From positions 6,471,209 through 6,535,208 of the forward strand of contig NC_087065.1 in the NCBI RefSeq assembly GCF_963678635.1: DNA of 64,000 bases. Direction: 5' to 3'. The DNA is from Symsagittifera roscoffensis. Lineage: Eukaryota; Xenacoelomorpha; Acoela; Convolutidae. A model generated the notes under the pieces. The model saw nothing but the letters and a program-made list of their open reading frames with translations. It was not told the DNA's origin and searched no databases. Both the position numbers and the translations under genes were made by a program. This document shows positions 44,064 through 54,800 of this stretch, piece by piece. How positions within the stretch are numbered: position 1 is the first letter of the stretch; each line of letters begins with the position of its first letter.

Positions 44064-46678
44064 CGTGGGCTAAAAAAATGATTATTTTGAGACTGAAAAG
44101 CGGTGGTATGGGGTTGTTCAATAATTTGTTCATAAGTATTATGGTCTTGTGACTGGTGTGTCATTATATGTTGGATGGGACTTTGTGATGTGGTGAGTTG
44201 AAAATTTGGATTATGTGTGATGGCTAAATTTCGAAAATTTCGTGGGGCTAGGGATAGTGGATGGTTATTTGGTAGGGGTGGTAATTGTGGTGCCGTTGGC
44301 GTTATGTCTACATTGTTATGTTCTTCGTCGTATGTATTTTGTCGTGTTGCTATTTTTGTGTTATATTCTTTTATTTGTGCGTCTAAAAGAATTTTGTTTA
44401 TAGATGTAGAAAAGATTCCAAAAAATCCTGCAAAGAGTATGCGTGCTACGCTTGCTTGTCTGTTTACTTGTGTGTGTATAGCACACGTGTTGTAGATTCC
44501 TTTTAAAAGTGAGAAAAGAAATCCAATAAAGTTAAACATTGCGTATAAAATAGTCAATTTTTCTAAGATGTAGTAGGGCCATCCTAGAAAATCGAGGATC
44601 TCATTTTTGAGTGTAACAAAGCTAAAAATGTTAATTGGTGATATATCTTGGGGACGGTATTTTTCACCGTTTACATATATATAATCTTTAATGTCTTTAA
44701 AATATCCGCTATAGTCTTGCGTGTAGATATCGGCAAATCCTGCGGTTTCTGCAAGTTTGCGTAAATTTTGGTCTATTGATTGTCTTCGTATAGTGTCCAT
44801 TTGTGTTAATAATTCTTGGAATTGTTGTGTTCTAATGTGATGTTGAATATCTGATTTTGAATAGATTCCTATTGATTGTAAGTCTATATTTGGGTTTCGA
44901 GCAATAGCGCGAATGCTTTCTGGTGAAAATTTTTTGAGTGATTGCATTAATGTGGGATATGGAGTGAGAAGATAATATTTATTTTCATCAGGGTTTAGTT
45001 GTACTACATTGTGGCTGTTTTCTGATCCACATGGGACTGCGGTATCCCAGAAATAGGTTCTTCGTGAAAGTGTATCCACGAAATGTACTTTATTCTTATA
45101 AAAGATAGGGATTCTTTTATAACATCGTTTATCTTCAAAAACGTATAGTGGTGATACTTTTTTAGTACAAGTATAAAACCATAAGATGTTTCCTTCATAG
45201 TCTAAAAAATTTGATCTATTTCCAGATAATAAGTATCCTGCATAGGGTATTTTTAATACTGCTAGTGCAAGTGATTGTAATATTTGTGTTCGTTCTAATT
45301 CGCATAGTTGGTGTAGTGTTTCTAATTCGGAGAGTGACATTTCTTGAAAAATTCGGCTAATTGTATAATCTAGTTTCATATCTAAATGAATATCATAGTG
45401 GATATTACCGAAATATGTAGTATTCATTAGTGATAATTCTTGTAAGCGTGTGCTTCTGGTGTCATGGGGTTTTAGATGTCCACCAGGTTGTCCGTTGCTT
45501 TTTTCAAAATTAACTGGTATATAGGATGTTCCTTCGTTTGGAGGATGACCTGTGGCATATGGGTCGATTTTTACTTTTCCAGTGGTCATGTCGAATCCTT
45601 TTTCGTATTCAACTAATATTTCAGAGTATTGTGTTCTGTGAAGTGGATTCCTGTATTTACATGCAAGTTCTGTTTCTTGATATATTTGAAAACGTGTCAA
45701 TTTATTTTCTATATTGTCTATGTTTCTAAAATTAGAACTTAGTTTTCGTGATGGATGGACTTGTTCATATGGAATTGATTGTATAAAATATTTTTCGTGA
45801 AATTTTATCATACGAGCGTGTATTTTTGCTACTTGAAATGTTGTACATGTATCTTCGGGGAACCAAACAATGGTTGCTTGTGTTCTCGTTGTAGGGTCGC
45901 AATAACCTTGATCATTTTTACAAGGTAATCGGATTCCTTGATAGATCATTGTATTATCTGATAAATCTCGTGTTAGTTGTATTTTTTCGAGTTGTATTTT
46001 CCAATCGAAAAACATTATTTCTTGGTATCCTTTATTTTTTGTGTCTGCTTTGCAGTTTGATGGGTCATTTATACCAATGTGTGGTATCCAATGTTTATCG
46101 TGTAGGTCATAGGTTAATCGTCCGTGTGCGCCGTTATACGGGTATTTTTCGTCTAGTTTTATATGTCCTTGGTGTCTTTCAAGTTGTGATTGATGTACAG
46201 AGTCTGAAAAAACTTGAAAATTAACTAACTTTCTTGCGGAGTTTTTATTTTGTGTGATGTTTAGTCTAAGTAATTCACTTTTACAATCGTCGGGATTGAG
46301 ATGTAAAAGACGTTCTATATTACTCTGATAGAATGATTCATGGTCAAGTCGGTTTTTGTTTCCGTTCGAGACTTGTGAACAATGTACTTTCTTTTCGGAA
46401 AATGTTGCTGTGAATTTATAACCTGTAACTGTTGTTGCTCGGGCTTTTGAATAGAGTGTTGCTATTACATCTGTGGTTTCTATAGCTTGTGGTTCTGTTT
46501 CACATTGTGATACTTGATTTATTGCATATTTATGTAGTGTTTTTTGTTCATTTTCTTCACAATCGTAATGTGTTACTAATAAATCTTGTGGTCCTGTACG
46601 AGGGGAAGGGTTTATGTTTTGATTTGAGATTACTAGAAAAAGGAGTTGGAGAAAAATTAATAATTTTAGAATATACAT
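44060..46678 (-). CDS. Envelope-like glycoprotein of giant element (872 aa)
   Basis: Begins with a typical signal peptide (MYILKLLIFLQLLFLVISNQ). A Cys-containing ectodomain follows. A conserved-looking block around residues 480-560 includes AGYLLSGNRSNFLDYEGN, a CTKKVSPLYVFEDKRCYKRI segment (Cys519) and VDTLSRRTYFWD. The membrane anchor is at about 703-727, a second hydrophobic segment at about 743-760, and a cytoplasmic tail of ~110 residues is Pro/Asn/His-rich. Order of parts fits a class III-like fusion glycoprotein, as captured by several invertebrate retroelements from negative-strand-virus-like relatives. That lineage is inference; the envelope role is well supported by signal peptide, anchor and position after pol. 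No furin-type cleavage site is evident to me. Confidence 0.82.
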   Translation of the reverse strand: MYILKLLIFLQLLFLVISNQNINPSPRTGPQDLLVTHYDCEENEQKTLHKYAINQVSQCETEPQAIETTDVIATLYSKARATTVTGYKFTATFSEKKVHCSQVSNGNKNRLDHESFYQSNIERLLHLNPDDCKSELLRLNITQNKNSARKLVNFQVFSDSVHQSQLERHQGHIKLDEKYPYNGAHGRLTYDLHDKHWIPHIGINDPSNCKADTKNKGYQEIMFFDWKIQLEKIQLTRDLSDNTMIYQGIRLPCKNDQGYCDPTTRTQATIVWFPEDTCTTFQVAKIHARMIKFHEKYFIQSIPYEQVHPSRKLSSNFRNIDNIENKLTRFQIYQETELACKYRNPLHRTQYSEILVEYEKGFDMTTGKVKIDPYATGHPPNEGTSYIPVNFEKSNGQPGGHLKPHDTRSTRLQELSLMNTTYFGNIHYDIHLDMKLDYTISRIFQEMSLSELETLHQLCELERTQILQSLALAVLKIPYAGYLLSGNRSNFLDYEGNILWFYTCTKKVSPLYVFEDKRCYKRIPIFYKNKVHFVDTLSRRTYFWDTAVPCGSENSHNVVQLNPDENKYYLLTPYPTLMQSLKKFSPESIRAIARNPNIDLQSIGIYSKSDIQHHIRTQQFQELLTQMDTIRRQSIDQNLRKLAETAGFADIYTQDYSGYFKDIKDYIYVNGEKYRPQDISPINIFSFVTLKNEILDFLGWPYYILEKLTILYAMFNFIGFLFSLLKGIYNTCAIHTQVNRQASVARILFAGFFGIFSTSINKILLDAQIKEYNTKIATRQNTYDEEHNNVDITPTAPQLPPLPNNHPLSLAPRNFRNLAITHNPNFQLTTSQSPIQHIMTHQSQDHNTYEQIIEQPHTTAFQSQNNHFFSPR

Positions 46679-47802
46679 GTGTATGATAATCCTGAGTATG
46701 GATTATAAAATGTAATGTAGCCAATTGTGTTTTTGGTATATCTGTCGTATTTGTATATTACTTCAGTAGTTATAAACGGTGGTGGTAGTGATTGAGCTGT
46801 TATGTTAGGTGGGTTTAATGGGTAGGGATGTTGGGTAATATTGTTTAACTTAACTGTGATTTCAAACTTTAATTGTAAACTGTTTTGTTGGAGTATTTGA
46901 ATATTGTGATCACGGATATCGTTGTGAATATCTTGGCGATATTGTAATCTATTAAGTGCCCAGTTATGAAGGCGGTTACTTTCTTGATGTTGTCCAAATA
47001 ATGGTGGAGGTGCTGTAAATGTATTCCAATCTAGTCTTAAAGGAATATTTATTGATGATTGTTCTCGATATCTGGCGTCGAGATTATTTGGAAAATTTAA
47101 GTTAAAAGGTGGTGGTGAAATCTGGCTTATTGATGGTGTTGATGGTAGTGATAATGTTTCTGGTAGTGATGAGGATGTTGTTGTATCCGTAGAAATATCT
47201 ATTGGATTATTGACTAAATTTAATTCACCTTGTGTAAATGAATGTGTTGTCCAATATGGTAGTCGTGATGCCTGGTTTGGAGGGTTAAAGGGATTTTCAC
47301 GTATTTGTTCAGATGTTGGTGTTGAACCTAAGTAATCTGATGGTAGGCTTGAGGTGCTACGTTGTGAAAGAAGCGTAGGGGTTTCTGGTAATATACCAAT
47401 GGGGTTTTCTGGAGTGTTTTGTGATGGGGATTGAGGTATATCAAAATGAACTCGGGGAGTTTGAAAATTTCTGTTTCGTCGAGGATGTATAATTTGTCTA
47501 TTTATTTCGACTGTATTTTGGTTTTGACTAGGATTTCTTATTCTACTTAGTTCTTGTGGTAGTGTTGGGTATAGGTTATATGTTGGTTCGCTTAGAGGTG
47601 CTTGTCGTTGAACTGGTTCTAGTGGTTCTGATAAACGAGCATGTCGTTCTTCAAAAGTGTATGGATTGTCTTGAAAAGAAATTCGTGTAGATGTTTGAGG
47701 ATTTTGAGTAATTGAAGGTGGTGTTTGGTTATCTTGGGATGATGTCGGTGAAGACTGACTTTGTGACTGTTGGGTAGCAATTTTTGATGGATTTTTGAAT
47801 TG
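46666..47802 (-). CDS. Long frame (378 codons) with no in-frame ATG, giant element
   Basis: From the codon after a TAA (47805-47803) to the stop at 46668-46666 the frame is open for 378 codons, and I find no ATG in it. The first two thirds are Pro/Ser/Thr/Gln/Asn-rich. The last ~120 codons look folded (NIPLRLDWNTFTAPPPLFGQ, RLHNWALNRLQYRQDIHNDI, GYITFYNPYSGLSYTCIF). Its end overlaps the envelope ATG by 13 bases. The upstream ORF62 ends before this frame opens, so simple frameshifting from it cannot supply a start. Splicing (possible acceptor CTACCCAACAG near 47770) or non-ATG initiation is required. Family unknown. Confidence 0.7.
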   Translation of the reverse strand, partial: QFKNPSKIATQQSQSQSSPTSSQDNQTPPSITQNPQTSTRISFQDNPYTFEERHARLSEPLEPVQRQAPLSEPTYNLYPTLPQELSRIRNPSQNQNTVEINRQIIHPRRNRNFQTPRVHFDIPQSPSQNTPENPIGILPETPTLLSQRSTSSLPSDYLGSTPTSEQIRENPFNPPNQASRLPYWTTHSFTQGELNLVNNPIDISTDTTTSSSLPETLSLPSTPSISQISPPPFNLNFPNNLDARYREQSSINIPLRLDWNTFTAPPPLFGQHQESNRLHNWALNRLQYRQDIHNDIRDHNIQILQQNSLQLKFEITVKLNNITQHPYPLNPPNITAQSLPPPFITTEVIYKYDRYTKNTIGYITFYNPYSGLSYTCIF

Positions 47803-47807
47803 TTACT

Positions 47808-47996
47808 TTAGTGGGAAGGTTTATGTTTATTATAATAATCTTCCAAAAAAAGAATTAGAAGGATTGTTGCTAGGGCAAATGTGAAGATTGCTTTCTTTAT
47901 ACATTTACATATTGTCAAAATGAGGGATGATAAAAATGTTATGAAAATTACAAACAATAAAAAAACATCAGTTCTACTGAAAATTGTTCGTATCAT
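47808..47996 (-). CDS. ORF62, small two-helix membrane protein of giant element
   Basis: A 62-codon frame starting in the ATGA overlap with ORF76. It has two hydrophobic segments (VFLLFVIFITFLSSLILTI and IFTFALATILLILFL) separated by a Cys-Lys-Cys-containing turn (CKCIKKA), and a charged tail (EDYYNKHKPSH). Size and topology are like those of small viral membrane proteins, but function is unknown. It ends six bases before the ATG-less frame opens. Confidence 0.5.
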   Translation of the reverse strand: MIRTIFSRTDVFLLFVIFITFLSSLILTICKCIKKAIFTFALATILLILFLEDYYNKHKPSH

Positions 47997-48223
47997 TTAG
48001 ACAAGTTGTATAAATCGTACCTGTGGATATAATCAAGGGTTTTGGAAAGTTGGAGGAATAGTTCGAGTATAGTGTAGAAAATTAAAAAAATGTTACAAAA
48101 AATGATTAGGATTATTAGAAAAGATTCAAGTATATCAAAAAGAAATATTATAAAGGTTTCAAGTATTGTAAAAAAATGTTTAAAATTTATGTGTATTTGA
48201 GTAACTGATTGAGAGAAGAGCAT
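47993..48223 (-). CDS. ORF76, small hydrophobic protein of giant element
   Basis: A 76-codon frame, very rich in Ile, Leu and Phe, with a hydrophobic stretch of about 35 residues (ETFIIFLFDILESFLIILII and following) long enough for one or two membrane passes, then a polar C-terminus. Its stop TGA overlaps the ATG of ORF62 in ATGA. Composition alone could arise from an AT-rich sequence, but the ATGA link to another hydrophobic frame favours a gene. No family recognised. Confidence 0.5.
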   Translation of the reverse strand: MLFSQSVTQIHINFKHFFTILETFIIFLFDILESFLIILIIFCNIFLIFYTILELFLQLSKTLDYIHRYDLYNLSK

Positions 48224-48821
48224 TTAAGAAATGATCTCTTGGTCGAATATTTTTTGCTGTTCGAGGCGATTTTCTAGTGTGGTCGGATTATTTATTAGTT
48301 TTTTGACAAGTGGGTTGAGTTTTGTAAAAAATTGTTGGGGGCAATTTTCATGGTGATTGGGAGGTCGTCTTTTTCTTTATTTTTGTTTGTCAAATGATCC
48401 GGGGTATGGTGAGATTTTTATACTTTAGGCTAATTAAAATGTTCATTTTGTTACTTTAGGCTAAGTTAACAAATTTGTTTTGGGGGTATTCGTGGTCTGA
48501 GTTGGGGAAATATTGTTGATCTTTGGGTTATTAGATAAGGGAGGGGTACGGTATTATGGTGATATTTATTTTAGTTGTCAAGTTGGAGTGGTTTGCTTAT
48601 TTTTGACCTGGAGGTCGTAAAGTTATAGTTATAGATGTGCCTGGAGTTCTATATGATTCGTCTAATTGGTCTTAGTTTGAGTTAGAGAAAGTGACGGATT
48701 GGATGAATCCTATTGGTCTATTTTGAACTAGAATTATTACGTACTTGTCAGCATGTTATTTTGAAAAATGTAAATGAAAAATGTTTCGAAGGTTTCAAGA
48801 TTGTGAAGTATAATGTTAAAA
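48224..48821 (-). other. Gap between gag-pol and the small hydrophobic ORFs
   Basis: About 600 bases with no ORF of note. It could hold splice acceptors for downstream genes; none stands out clearly. Confidence 0.4.
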
Positions 48822-51800
48822 TTACTTTTGAAATTCCACTTTCTTTAAAATTTTAGATTGGGGGATGAATATTTTATAGTTTTTACGTGGTTGATTTCGG
48901 AGTCTTGTTGTTTTTCTATTTTCTGATTTGTCGATTTGTTCTTGGGGTATTATTTGTTCGGTCATTTTTCTATTTTTTCTTTGTTTTGGAGATTCTTTAT
49001 GGTTTTGTGTATTGTTTTTGGTGGCGGTTGGTTTTGTGTTTTGATTTTTGGTGGGGTTATCATTTTGTTCTGTGTTTTTCAGATGTGGTTCATTTTGAAT
49101 GATTTTTAATCCTGTGAAAGAATATAATTGAGTTAATTCGCGGAGTGCGTATTCTTTTGGGTAATAAGGTAATAGGTTGTTTCGATGTTGAACGATTTCT
49201 TTTTTGTTTGAGTCGGTAATTTTATATGTGACATCAGTGGGTTTTGCAATTATTTGGTATGGTCCTTTTCGAAGGGGTTGTAATTTTTTAGAAATTCCTT
49301 TTTGAGTATTAAAATTAGGTATTAAAACAAATGTTCCAATTTTTAAATCAGAGGCTGGTGTAAAACGTGAATTGATTTGTTCATTAATGTTTTGTCTTTG
49401 TAATAACTTTTTTGTTATTTTTTGATAAATTTCATTGTGTTTTTTATCTCTATTTAGAATCCATTCGGTGTGTGTACCGGAGGCTAGTTTAAGAATTTGT
49501 GGGTGATGAAAATGATCTTCATCGTGTGTATGTAAAGGTAGGTTATAACAAATTGAGTCTTTATTTGGTTGACAATAACCTTGTGCGTTTTTATGAGAGT
49601 TTGCTGTAAACATTATTGGTTTGCGTGGCTTTTGGTTAAAAACCATTTCGTATGGTGACATTCCTAAAGTTGTCGTAATTTGTGAATTATACGCTAAGGG
49701 AAATAATTTTACATCTGCTGACCATTCGGTATATTTTGTATCATTTCCGTTGATGATACATCTAAGATATTCTTGTAATGAACGGTTCATACCTTCGACT
49801 AAGCCGTTTGTCCAAGGTGCATGAGATGTACGTGGTTTGTGTTTAATGTTATATAAATGACAAAGTGTGATAATTTCATTATTTATGAATTCTGTACCGT
49901 TGTCTGTAACTAAAATTTCTGGTAGTCCGAATTTTGCTATCCAGTGTTCATAGAGTGTTGTGTAAGCGTAATAAGCGTTACAATGTGGTACTGGGTTAAG
50001 TGCTACATAATGTGTAAATGCGTCAACAATTACCATAATGTAGGAGTTTCCTTCGGATGAGGGTGAAATTGGTCCTTTGGTATCAAATGAGATACGATGG
50101 TTAAAGTACAAGCTTTGTCCTTTAAAATCTTGTTTTTGTGCTATTTGTTTTTGATTTGGGTAAGGTTTATTTAGTTGACATACTATACAATCATTGCATA
50201 GTATTTTTATCCAAATTGGTGCATTTGGGAAGTAAAAATTTTGTATAAAATTTGAATATGTTTTTTCTGATCCAGAGTGTCCTTTAATATTTTGTGTATG
50301 TGAAATATTAAAAGCTATAAGAATCATACTTAAAGGGAGACATGGAACTGTAGATTCATTCAGGTTATACTCTAAAAGGTCTGTATTTTCGTTAATTGTT
50401 GTGTTGTTAAATTTGCGAAAGTATCGGAGGAGTGTTTTGTTTCCTAGAATGGTTGAATCTGCCTTGACAGGTTTAGTTTTATATTTGTGCCATGATTTTA
50501 GTTGTCTAATTATCGGGTCAAGATTTTGATATTGTTTCAGTGTTGAAATTGTAATTGTTTCTGTTGGAGGGAGAAAAATGTTTTCAATTTCGAATTTAGA
50601 TAAGGGTATTGTATCAAGTGGGTCGTGGAGGTCAAAAACTTGATTTATTGTGTATTTTGAATCATTTGTTTGTGGTCCTGATAAATTTATTTTATCAGTT
50701 AAATCTTCTTTTTCAATTAGTGGAAAATGGTCTTTTTTAGGCGGGTGTTGTTTTGTTCGTTTTTGTTGGGTGTTATTTTTTATCCATTGAGAATATGGGA
50801 TTGGTTTGAAAGTTGATGTTCCAAGTAGATCAACTTCATAATGATTATTTTGACAATCTAAATAAAGTGGGAAATGTTGTAAATTATTTATTTGTGATTG
50901 TTCAATATCAGTTTTTACTGCATATTTGCATTCCAATCGGGGTGATGTTTCGTTTTCTGCAAGGTAGAATTTTATGTTTTTGGGTATTTCAACTGTTGTT
51001 TTTCGTGTGAGTAATTCAGGTGGTGTATTTCGACTTAAGGTGTCTGGTAATGCAAGATTTTTTCCTGCAGTCCAAACTATATGTAAGTTTGGAAATTTCA
51101 TTAGAATTAGTTGAAATCTGTAAACTCGGTGGTTTGGGTTAGATTTTTGTGTAAAGAGAAAGATGATTGGTTTATTGTCTGTGAATAGAACTGTTGGATG
51201 TTTTGATCCAAGTATCAGAAATTCATATTCTGTCAGTGTATATATTATGGCTGTACATTCTCTCATTAGAGTTGAGAGTCGTAGCTCTGCTTGAGTGAAT
51301 AATCGAGAATTTGCTGATATGAGGTTCATTTTATTTGTACCATTATGTGATTGTAATAGTGCTGCACCGATGCCAAATTTCGAAGCATCGCACATTGCAT
51401 AAAATGGTTGATTTGAATCTGGAATTGTGTTTGAAATTTGTTCAGTTAAAAGTTTCTTTATTTCTTCAAATCGTGTTTGATGTTCTGTGTTCCATTCAAA
51501 GTTATTTTGTTGTCTAAGGATGTTATAAAATGGTCGTAGATATAATTGCATTTTATAAACATATTTACTTAAAAAGTTTAACATTCCAAGAAATTCTTGG
51601 ATTTTCTTTTTATTTGTTGGTGGTTGAAGTTTTTGAATAGCGTCAATGCGTGATTTCAATGGAGTGATTGTTTTTCTTTCTATATTATGTCCTAAGAATT
51701 TAACTCTTGTCAAAAAGAAGTGTGATTTATCGGGGGCGGCCTTCAGATTTTCGTTCTGAAGTATTTGGTGATATTTTTCTAAAACATTGAACATCTCGTC

Positions 51801-54800
51801 TTTTGTTTGTGATTGCATAAAAACATCGTCTAGATAGGTGATTGCGTTTTTCTTGAGTATTAGTGGTCTAAAAATTTTGCTCATAAAAGCTGAAAATGCT
51901 GCTGGTCCTATGGATATTCCATAGAATAAGCGGTTGAATTCATATTGTTGGTTTCCGATAACAAATTGTGTTAAACGTCGTGATTGTTCATCTAGTGGCA
52001 TTTGATTGTATGCACTATTCATATCGGCGGTTGTAAAGTATTTGCCGTTTATTTTTGTTAAAATAACTTGTATTGGTTCAATGGGCCAATTACATTTTGA
52101 TTCATCTATAAGTGAATTGAGGTATCTAGCATCGAGAACGATTTTTAATGATTCTCCTTTAGCTAGAATGATAACGGGGTTGATAAATGTGTTGCCTTTT
52201 GGTTGTTCTTCTTTGTTTACTGGTGATATAATGTTGTATTGTTCTAAAATGTCGAGTAATCTGTTCACTTTATCATGTAAGTGAATCGGTACTTTACTTG
52301 CTCTCTGTTTTTTGAAAACTGCGTCTGGTTTTAACGGGAGATGTAGTGATGAACTGATTTTTCCAACATCGAATTTTGATGTTGCATAGACTGATGAATA
52401 TTCAATTAGCTGTTTGGCTAACTTTTCGAATTCGTCTTGTGTTATTTGTGAATGTTGGAAATTAAACATTGTTAAAAATTTCTGTTGGTCCTCTGTGTAG
52501 TTACTTATGTTGAATGTAGGTTTGAAATATGGAGTTTTTGTGAAATAATCCGTATTTCTGTTTTCGTTACTTATTATATTATTTATAGATAATTCTTCAT
52601 TAAGAATTGTAGATTGGCAAATATCTAGTAATTGGAGTATATTATTTACGCGATAGGCTTTTTCGTGTATTGGTGATATTGTAGCGTTGGTTTCACAATA
52701 TCCTAAAAGTCCTAAAGGTAATGTTACTTGGTAAGGTGTGTTGTTATAGACATGTAAGGAAATGATATCGGAATTCGAATTTTTCAAATATTTTATGGAT
52801 GAGATTGTGATTTTGAAAAATTTGTGAATAGGTTTGAATTCAAATTCTGACATATAAAATTTTTGTTTGTTTTGTTCTTTATCATATTGGTGAACTTGTT
52901 TGATTGAAAAATTATAGATATTTCCTGATAGTGGTTTTAGGTGTTTTCTTTGTTGGTTAAATATCGGGTAGAATTTTGAAAAGAATGGTGGTTGTTTATT
53001 TAATCTTTGAAAAAATGTTAAGGATGTTTCTTTTGTTTTTGTATATTTATCTTTGATTAATATTTTACTATTTAGGATGTTAATTGTTGGTATATACTTC
53101 GAAATAAATGGTATTCCAATGATATTATATTTAATATCAGTGATATGGAATATTTGTTTAAATGGCTTATTTAAAATTTTGCTTTGCTCCATTGTTCTGG
53201 TGGGGAGGAGAAATAATTGGATTTTTCCGTAGTTTATCAATGTTGATCCTTGTGCTGTTGCTAACTTACTGGAGGTTTCAAGAGGTGTTAGCTTTGGGTG
53301 TAAAGTTTTTATTTCATTCCATGTGGGGATGTTTATTATGTTTGATTCTGCTCCTGAATCAATTAAAAAATCTATTTCAAGGTCTGGTGGTTGAAATTCT
53401 TTATTTCTTGGGCTTTCTAAGAGAAATGGTATTGTCCAAATTTTTTCTTTGGGTTGTTCTTTTTGTATATTTTGATAAATGTGGTTTGTATTCAAGCATT
53501 TTGTTTTGGTATTTTTATTGGTTTGATTTGTAGTGTTAATCTCATTTGTTTCTTGTGTCGTTGGTGTGGAATTTATGGGTGTAGTGTAATAATTTTGAAG
53601 AAATTCTGATTGATTTTCATATATGTGTGATGAAAAGGGTTGTTCATATATGACAGATTCATAGTCATTTTCGACTTTTATCATATTGATAGAAAGAGTG
53701 TTTTCAGTATCACTTTCTGAATCTGATGATGTACAGTTTATTTGATTGAGTTGTAACGTATCAGTTACTGTGTCATCAATACCTGGAGGGTCTGATGTTG
53801 TTTCTGGGTTAGATTGTACTTGATTGATTTGTCTTTGATGTTTAGGTGTACTACTTCTGTGGCGGTTATTAGAATTATTATAGTTATTATTATTCCGGTG
53901 TGGTGATTGGGAATAATTTCTATAACGATTATTATAACTTGAGTGTCGATTTTGTGAATTATTTCGCGATCTGTTTTGGTAATTATTGTTTGGTCTGTTA
54001 TAGTTCGATCTATTATATGAGTTATTCCTTGATTGATTGTTCGGGTAATTCTGGTTTCGGTTGTTTGAATAACTTCTATTTCGATTATAGGAGTAGTTTC
54101 TATTCCTATTGTATGATGAATTTCGTGATTGGTTGTTTGGATAGTAGTTATTTCTTGATTGGGAATTAGATCTAGAAACAAATCGTTGTGTATTTGAATT
54201 TGATCTGGAGTAGTTATTTCGACTATTTGGTCTATTGTAGTGATTTTGTGATGAATTATTCGTGTTTCTTCGTTCTGGTGATCTTCCTCTATAACTTGAG
54301 TTATATGGTGATTGATTTCTTGTATAATTTGTATTGTTCGGGAGTGGTTTTCCTGAACTGTTGTTGCTGTAGACTGTTTTGTTCGGTAGATTTTGATCTT
54401 TTTTCATGTATTGATAGAATGATTTATTTGGTTCTTTATATTTTTGAGGTTTATTTTGATTGTCTTGCTGTTTTTGTCTACATTCGGAAATACTATGTCC
54501 GTATCGTCGGCAATAATTACACCATTTTTTGAAAGATGGTTTGCCTTTAAAGTTTGGGTTCTTTTCGTAAATATTGAGTATTTCAGTGATTTTTTCAACG
54601 AGGTCTGTCTCTGATTCCTGTATATTATTAATATTAGTGGGAGTCGTTTCAATTCTGTTAACGTATTGTAATTTCAGATTTTCCGTTTCTTCTAGTTTCA
54701 TCGTGATTTCTGCTTGTTCTAATTTGTCTACTAGTTTTCGAAAATCTAAATCGGGTTCTCGAATTGAAGAAGGATGGGATGCTCTCTTTTTTATTGCTAT

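Noticed and set aside
47802..47996. Programmed frameshift from ORF62 into the ATG-less frame
   Set aside because: A stop at 47805-47803 precedes the open frame, and ORF62 ends at 47808, so the two frames do not overlap.
48887..49102. Plus-strand Phe/Leu-rich frames throughout 40.7-57.5 kb
   Set aside because: They are reverse-complement shadows of the minus-strand element genes.
53162..53533. Plus-strand open frame of 123 codons, hydrophobic, inside the gag-pol region
   Set aside because: It lies antisense to the intact gag-pol frame; the composition (Leu/Phe-rich) follows from the T-rich complement of the A-rich coding strand.
53765..54181. 138-codon minus-strand frame rich in Ile and Thr
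   Set aside because: An alternative frame of the low-complexity Asn/Arg tract of gag-pol; the repetitive sequence keeps it open.
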